Assembly: GCF_047948215.1 (NCBI RefSeq)
Contig: NC_134456.1
Coordinates: 194,291,034 to 194,355,033, forward strand
DNA length: 64,000 bases
From: Lycorma delicatula
Lineage: Eukaryota > Arthropoda > Insecta > Hemiptera > Fulgoridae
Direction: 5' to 3'
Of this stretch, positions 59,214 to 64,000 are shown in pieces. Positions within the stretch are counted from its first letter, which is position 1. Each line of letters starts with the position of its first letter. The position numbers were made by a program, and so were the translations under genes. The notes under the pieces were generated by a model. It saw only the letters and a program-made list of their open reading frames with translations. It was not told the DNA's origin and ran no database searches.

Positions 59214-60329
59214 ATATGTTGCCTGTGTTCTTTGATATTACGACGGTTGTCTCTCAAGGATCAGTTTTAAGACCTGTTTTATATCCTAATTTCACAGCGG
59301 ACCACCCGACTATGGACTATGTCACTGTCACTTCATTTATCGATGACATGAGTATTCTGGCTGTCGATGTTGACCCAACACTAGCTTCAAGTAAACTACA
59401 ATCTGATTGGACCAAATGATCGAACGGCAGCCAAGATGGAAGATTAGAATTAATCAAACGAAGACGAGTCATGTGTCATTCGCAATGAGGAGAGGAAGCT
59501 GCCCACGGATTTGAAGATAAAATTGGTCTTTATCTTGATCGTCGTCTAATGTGGAAAGGCTATATAAGAGAAAAAAAAACTGGATTTTACGTTTAAAGAA
59601 ATGCACGGATTGTTGAGCAACAAGTCGCAGATTTCTCTATTTAACAAAGCATTATTGTATACCACGATAATGAAAGCGATTTGGACCTGTGGGATCCAGC
59701 TTTAGGGTACAGCAAGCAACAGTAACGTCGAGATTATACAGCGATTCAAAACAAATTACTGAGGAGCATCACAGTGCCGCCTTGGTTTATAAGAAACGGT
59801 GAATCCACGAATACCTGGGCTTACTCAGACGTTCGAGATGAAATACAACGATTCGGTAAAATATATAAATTACGGCCCTAAAACAGCGTGAATTACTTAG
59901 CTATTAACCTTCTAGACAATAATGAAGATGTCGAAAAGCTAAAACGACTCCACGTGTTGGAACTGGACGGGTTGGATGTGATTTGAGTTGGAACCTTATC
60001 AACTTAATGTTACCTATCATATCATTATTTCTCTTCCTCCAGTTTTAGTTATTATTCTTTCATTATTAATTATGGTTTTATTTTCATTTTGTCTTATGTT
60101 TATGAACTCTTACGATTGTTTTGCTTTTGTGTTGAACTACCAATGACGCTGTTCTCTGATCTAACTTTATGCGTGTACTTACATTTGTTATTTTTTACAG
60201 GAATATTAGTATGTAATTTTTGAGGAGCTTTGATGGAAGCCTTTCTACATGATTGTATGAGATCATATACTTATGGTTTCTGTAACAGTATAACTGACTG
60301 TAAATTTTATTTTGAGACAAAAAAAAGTT

Positions 60330-63180
60330 ATAACAATAACGTTTTACTATTCTAACTTACAGATATGTACATATAACGTAATAAAATTACCTAGTAACCC
60401 AATCAGTAATCAATTAGTGATTCAATAACTGGAATAAGAGAAGAAGAAACGCAAAATATTTAATCCATATTATGTGCTATTTTGTCTGTTACATACTTGT
60501 GCTTTGTAAGTGTTTTTAAGTTACATGCTTTTCAAGTTTATAATATAGTTGTTAATTTTTTTCAAAATTTGCCCTAAAATGTTTTTTGAAAAAAAAAATT
60601 ATATATATATACATATATATACACTACCTGTTGTCTAACAGCTCATGCAATTTTAGATGAGTTAATAAACAAAAAAAAGTATGGTTCTTTGAGATAAATA
60701 TTTCATTGAAGACGCATTTTGAATATACGTATATCGGTAGATACTTCAATGTTTTGTTAATAAGCAATAAAGATTAGTCCAATTTTTTAAGCTAGCAGAT
60801 AAAAATATTTCACTTCCAAGTTTTTGTACTACTTATAATGCAAATGAAGATTATAACTGTAAAACTAGCAAATAGCTACGTTCAATTTTTTATTATTCTT
60901 CCGAATTTAAAGATTTATTTAAGGATATAGAAATTTCCAAAACTATTACACATATATGTCCAGAAGTAATATACTATACGTCATAACCGTAAGTATAGTA
61001 GGTAACCTAATATGAGAAATTAGCCATTCCCGAAATTGGCAGTGTTATTACAAAGACAAGTTTACCACGCAGATAATACGAAAGATAATTTCTTATTTTT
61101 CTTAATGGCAGTGACTTCATCAGATTCGAATAAACTGACATTTATTAATACGTCTTCCCCTTATTCACCACAGTAATTGGTTTTATAGTGAACAGTGAAG
61201 AAAAAACAGCTCTGTCAAAAATGCTTGTACCTCAAGTACTTTTTCATACCTATAAGAAAAATTGGGATTTTCGATGAAGATTAATAAAGTGGATGTACCC
61301 TTTTCAGTAGGAAATGTTTCATATACACAGACTACACTCACTAGGATAAAATGTTATCATAAAAAAAAAAAAAATGATACGCGCATAAATATGAATAATC
61401 GCATCCTAATATTATTATGATTTAACAGTTTTCTACAAGAAAATTACAATATACTTTAAGGAAAAGGGTCTTTGACGTTAAATAAATTCTATTACATATT
61501 TACTGCGATTGATAGTACAGCAATACAAAAGACTCCTACCTAGAAAAATTTACTTCTTTTTCTTTCATCCATTTTAGTAAATAAATTAATTATTTCCCTT
61601 ATTATGATCAAATTCATTAAAGTTATCCATTTAAATCAAAGGACTTATAATGTCTAATTCTATATATTATAGATATATATTTATATAATTTGAACAAACT
61701 GAGCAATTTAATTTCATAGGCAAGATAAAATAAGACATAATGGGGTGATTAAATAAGTTGCTAAGGAAATATGAGCTAATAAATAAGAATCCTTCATATA
61801 CAGAACTTACATTTACAAATTATTTAAGATGGAATTTTTACTTCTGCTCCCTTTTGTTTTGCGTTTGTATGTGTGTCTAGGCGCGCGCGTCCATACCCAA
61901 GTATTTACATAAATATTTACACACAGATATACAAAGAAAAGTATACCGTAACAGTGAAACATAATTTTTAATACATATAAACTTCCACTGTTGGGATAAA
62001 TAACGTTCTCTTGAGATTTTTACGGTACGGTTCTTCCAACATCCTATTTAACAAATAAGTTAAGAAGAAACAAACAAATAAAAATACTAAGGAAATGAGA
62101 GAATATTTTTACCAGTACTACTAAGCATTCAAACTTTTCATAAGATATTACATTGAAGTAGACGTGAATGCTATAAAAAAAGTCAACATTTATTACGAGT
62201 TAACATTATTTTAATTAACTACTGTAGCGTACAGCTATGAGATTTAAATTAAAGAAATATTCTTTTGTATATTACTGCTGTTTCGCTAAACCGAAATGAA
62301 TAATAGAAGAGTACGTACTATTCACAGTTACATTCAACCGTAAAAAAATTCCGTTCAGCGAGACGCTAACGAGCAGCAACCTTTAAATCAAACGTTCATT
62401 AAATAAAAAACATATATTCACATAAAAATCAAATTAAATCTAATATGACGTTACAAATAATTTTCAATCGACAATTAATTATATATATTTCTATTTCTTT
62501 TTGATTCAAAGTTGGCTTCTCTCTGTAAAATTTAACTTGGTCGATATCTGTTACTTTTGTAAGCGAAAAGCTATATCGGACTTATTCTATAGCTTTTGTT
62601 GCTGAAAATGAAAATAAAAAATTAAATACAACGAAGCCAACACCGAGTTAAATTAAAGAACAATCAAACACAAAAAATTAAAACTTCTTTAAACAAATTT
62701 ATAATAAATCGATAGCGCAATAATATATATATTAACTTTATAAAAAAAGAAGAGTACTCCTCTCTTTATTAAACAGCAAGAAAAAAATACACTCAATAAA
62801 GTTTGCAATAATAATGTAAGAAATGAGAGGACAATAGTTTTTAATCGACATCGTTTTTCTGACAGTTAGCAATGTGTTAAAGCGAGTTGTTTTTAACTAA
62901 AGCTGGACAAAAGATGGCAAAAACTTTTCTGTGCGAGTTATTAGAACTTAACTCAGGTTTTTACGAAACAAAAACTATTAGAAATTTTTACTACCCTTAC
63001 AACAACAGTATTTCTGTTTATTTTTTCCAAGATTGTTTTTTCTATTAAATAAACAATTTATATTGCACTGTTTAATGTATCCTTCTTTACACGAACGCAG
63101 CGTGCTGTGTACACGTGAATTCAAAAGGGTCTTCTTAATATTTTTCCGACGAATAAAATAGAAAAACTTCAGATCGAATT
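60330..63180. other. AT-rich sequence, no gene recognised
   Basis: Nothing supported; short TA-rich runs at about 60600-60625 and 61665-61690. Confidence 0.5.
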
Positions 63181-63194
63181 TTAGTTTAATTTTC

Positions 63195-63402
63195 ATTATT
63201 CATTATTAATAATTAGTAACCTTTGATTGTAAAAAAAACTTTTACGATAAAAAATAATTCAGCAATAACAATAAAAAAAGAAGGAAAAGAAATAATATCA
63301 GAAGTTAACAATGAAATAAAATTTTATGTGCTTTTCATTTTAAAAGAACGTGTATATGTAATTTAGTAGGCGTTCAAAGAAGTCATAGGTGTCCACATCA
63401 GA
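63195..63402 (+). repeat. Family C terminal segment, left arm of a large inverted pair
   Basis: Carries the last 200 bases of family C (ATTAGTAACCTTTGATTG; CAGAAGTTAACAATGAAATA; GGCGTTCAAAGAAGTCATAG then GTGTCCACATCAGA). Positions 63360-63402 are the exact complement of 63887-63929. Confidence 0.9.
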
Positions 63403-63886
63403 CATCTATAAAATTACGTTGTAAAAATTAAAAAAAAAAAATAAATACCGATAATTTATTTCATCACGTTTAATTTAGTATTACACTTTTAACTCTGTGA
63501 AAAGTTTCCCAAATTTCCACACAGTTAAAAATGCAGTCAATACTTTAACCTCCAGATAAAATTAAAAAATGTTTACTCTTACGATTTAACTAACTTTCTG
63601 ATCAGATGGAAAATAATATTTTATTAGCTTACATATTTATTTTAAATTGTGTAATTATAGGTATCCGCATAATTTGCGCCAGGGACCGTTAAAAACACTT
63701 CAAAAATGAGTAAAACTTATCACCGAAACAATTGTTAAAAATAAAAATAATTGCCATCCTGATAACAAAATACCAAAATAAATCTTTTGAAAATCAAGTT
63801 GGTAAATTGCTTTTCAAATTAATAAAAAATGAAGATTTTACAGAATTCCAATTTTCGAAAAGGATTTTAAATTACTTAAAAAAAAA

Positions 63887-64000
63887 TCTGATGTGGACAC
63901 CTATGACTTCTTTGAACGCCTACTAAATTAACACGTTTTTTTAAAATGAAAAGTACATAAAATTTTATTTCATTATTAACTTCTGATATTATTTCTTTTT
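63887..64000 (-). repeat. Family C terminal segment, right arm, runs off the window
   Basis: Complement of the left arm: 43 bases are identical, then similarity continues to the window edge. Both arms share the private form AGTCATAGGTGTCC where other copies have AGTCATGTGGTGTCC, so they derive from one event. The 484-base spacer between them (63403-63886) has no recognisable content. Confidence 0.9.

Larger units (their letters stand above)
58759..59986 (+). pseudogene. Jockey-type ORF2 reverse transcriptase, split by an insert
   Basis: Before the insert it reads VLRRYLDGCFSLTGEV (about 58768-58815). After it, from 59204, TGEVQYNMLPVFFDITTVVS leads into QGSVLRPVLYPNF (motif B) and TSFIDDMSILAVDVDPTLAS, which holds the catalytic DD pair (about 59341-59346). 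Further on come RINQTKTSHVSFAMRRGSCP, GLYLDRRLMWKGY, and frame-shifted pieces of the Jockey thumb (IWTCGIQL-like, then TASNSN-like codons near 59680-59725). It ends EDVEKLKRLHVLELDGLDVI. Motif A and the fingers are missing through deletion, and frames change several times. Confidence 0.85.
58378..60328 (+). mobile_element. Jockey-clade non-LTR retrotransposon, deleted and interrupted
   Basis: Plus-strand element. Parts: 5' leader (about 58378-58545, with CAGTAGTGACAGC at 58520), start of ORF1 at 58553 (MDQHQLFQIL), a jump from ORF1 into mid-RT near 58760 (deletion), a 380-base GC-rich insert (58817-59196), the rest of RT to a stop at 59984-59986, and a 3' UTR of about 340 bases ending in an A-rich tract near 60328. 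It is related to the minus-strand element at 8865-11340 in ORF1 start, RT signatures and the last residues (KRLHVLELDG here, LERLHVFDVG there). Confidence 0.85.

Noticed and set aside
1..64000. CRISPR arrays, operons, bacterial ribosome binding sites and terminators
   Set aside because: The window is eukaryotic by its transposons and SINEs. The direct repeats found are target duplications or transposon copies, not evenly spaced arrays.

Overview
The window is a stretch of AT-rich eukaryotic, almost certainly insect, nuclear DNA. The reasons are long A/T runs, (TA)n and (TG)n microsatellites, Tc1/mariner transposons with TA target duplications, Jockey-type non-LTR retrotransposons with a gag-like ORF1 and a reverse-transcriptase ORF2, and tRNA-derived SINEs. 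The mix would fit a large repeat-rich hemipteran genome, but that is a guess from style and not proven. I found no intact host protein-coding gene, tRNA, rRNA, operon or CRISPR array. Every stretch with recognisable protein similarity is a damaged transposable-element gene. The region reads as intergenic or deep intronic DNA that collected insertions.

Layout. 1-3690 is AT-rich with nothing recognised. 3695-4964 is a mariner element (minus) with near-perfect terminal repeats and a broken transposase. A tail-variant SINE lies at about 6441-6716. 8865-11340 is a Jockey-clade retrotransposon (minus) with ORF1 zinc knuckle, RT remnants and 3' UTR. 13232-13345 holds a second type of tRNA-derived SINE, and 14105-14715 an unexplained GC-rich island. 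A full-length SINE with perfect target duplications is at 15602-15897. A 338-bp foldback MITE is at 18559-18896, and a perfect 46-bp palindrome at 20503-20548. 21350-26000 holds three copies (two plus, one minus) of a roughly 0.7-0.8 kb AT-rich repeat, called family C here, and two further SINEs follow to 26774. 28010-29040 is a badly decayed Tc1/mariner copy, and a Tc1/mariner C-terminal scrap is at 36100-36295. 35195-35480 is a CpG-dense patch. 38658-39001 is an internally inverted SINE inserted as one unit. 41408-45180 is a non-LTR remnant that keeps the gag-like ORF1 but shows no RT. 46437-48665 is a SINE cluster including a SINE inside a SINE. 49061-50395 is the best-preserved Tc1/mariner element. 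54813-55146 is another GC-rich island. 58378-60328 is a plus-strand Jockey element whose RT is split by a 380-bp GC-rich insert flanked by a perfect 17-bp duplication. The window ends in a large inverted pair of family C segments (from about 63290 to the edge).

How the parts relate. The SINEs have no protein of their own and must have been moved by a non-LTR reverse transcriptase; I cannot say whether the Jockey-type elements here served them. Two SINE families share a tRNA-like head and central body but carry different 3' tails, suggesting tail swapping. Nested insertions give a relative order: tail-variant SINE before standard SINE at 47.5 kb, and Jockey element before GC-rich insert at 58.8 kb.
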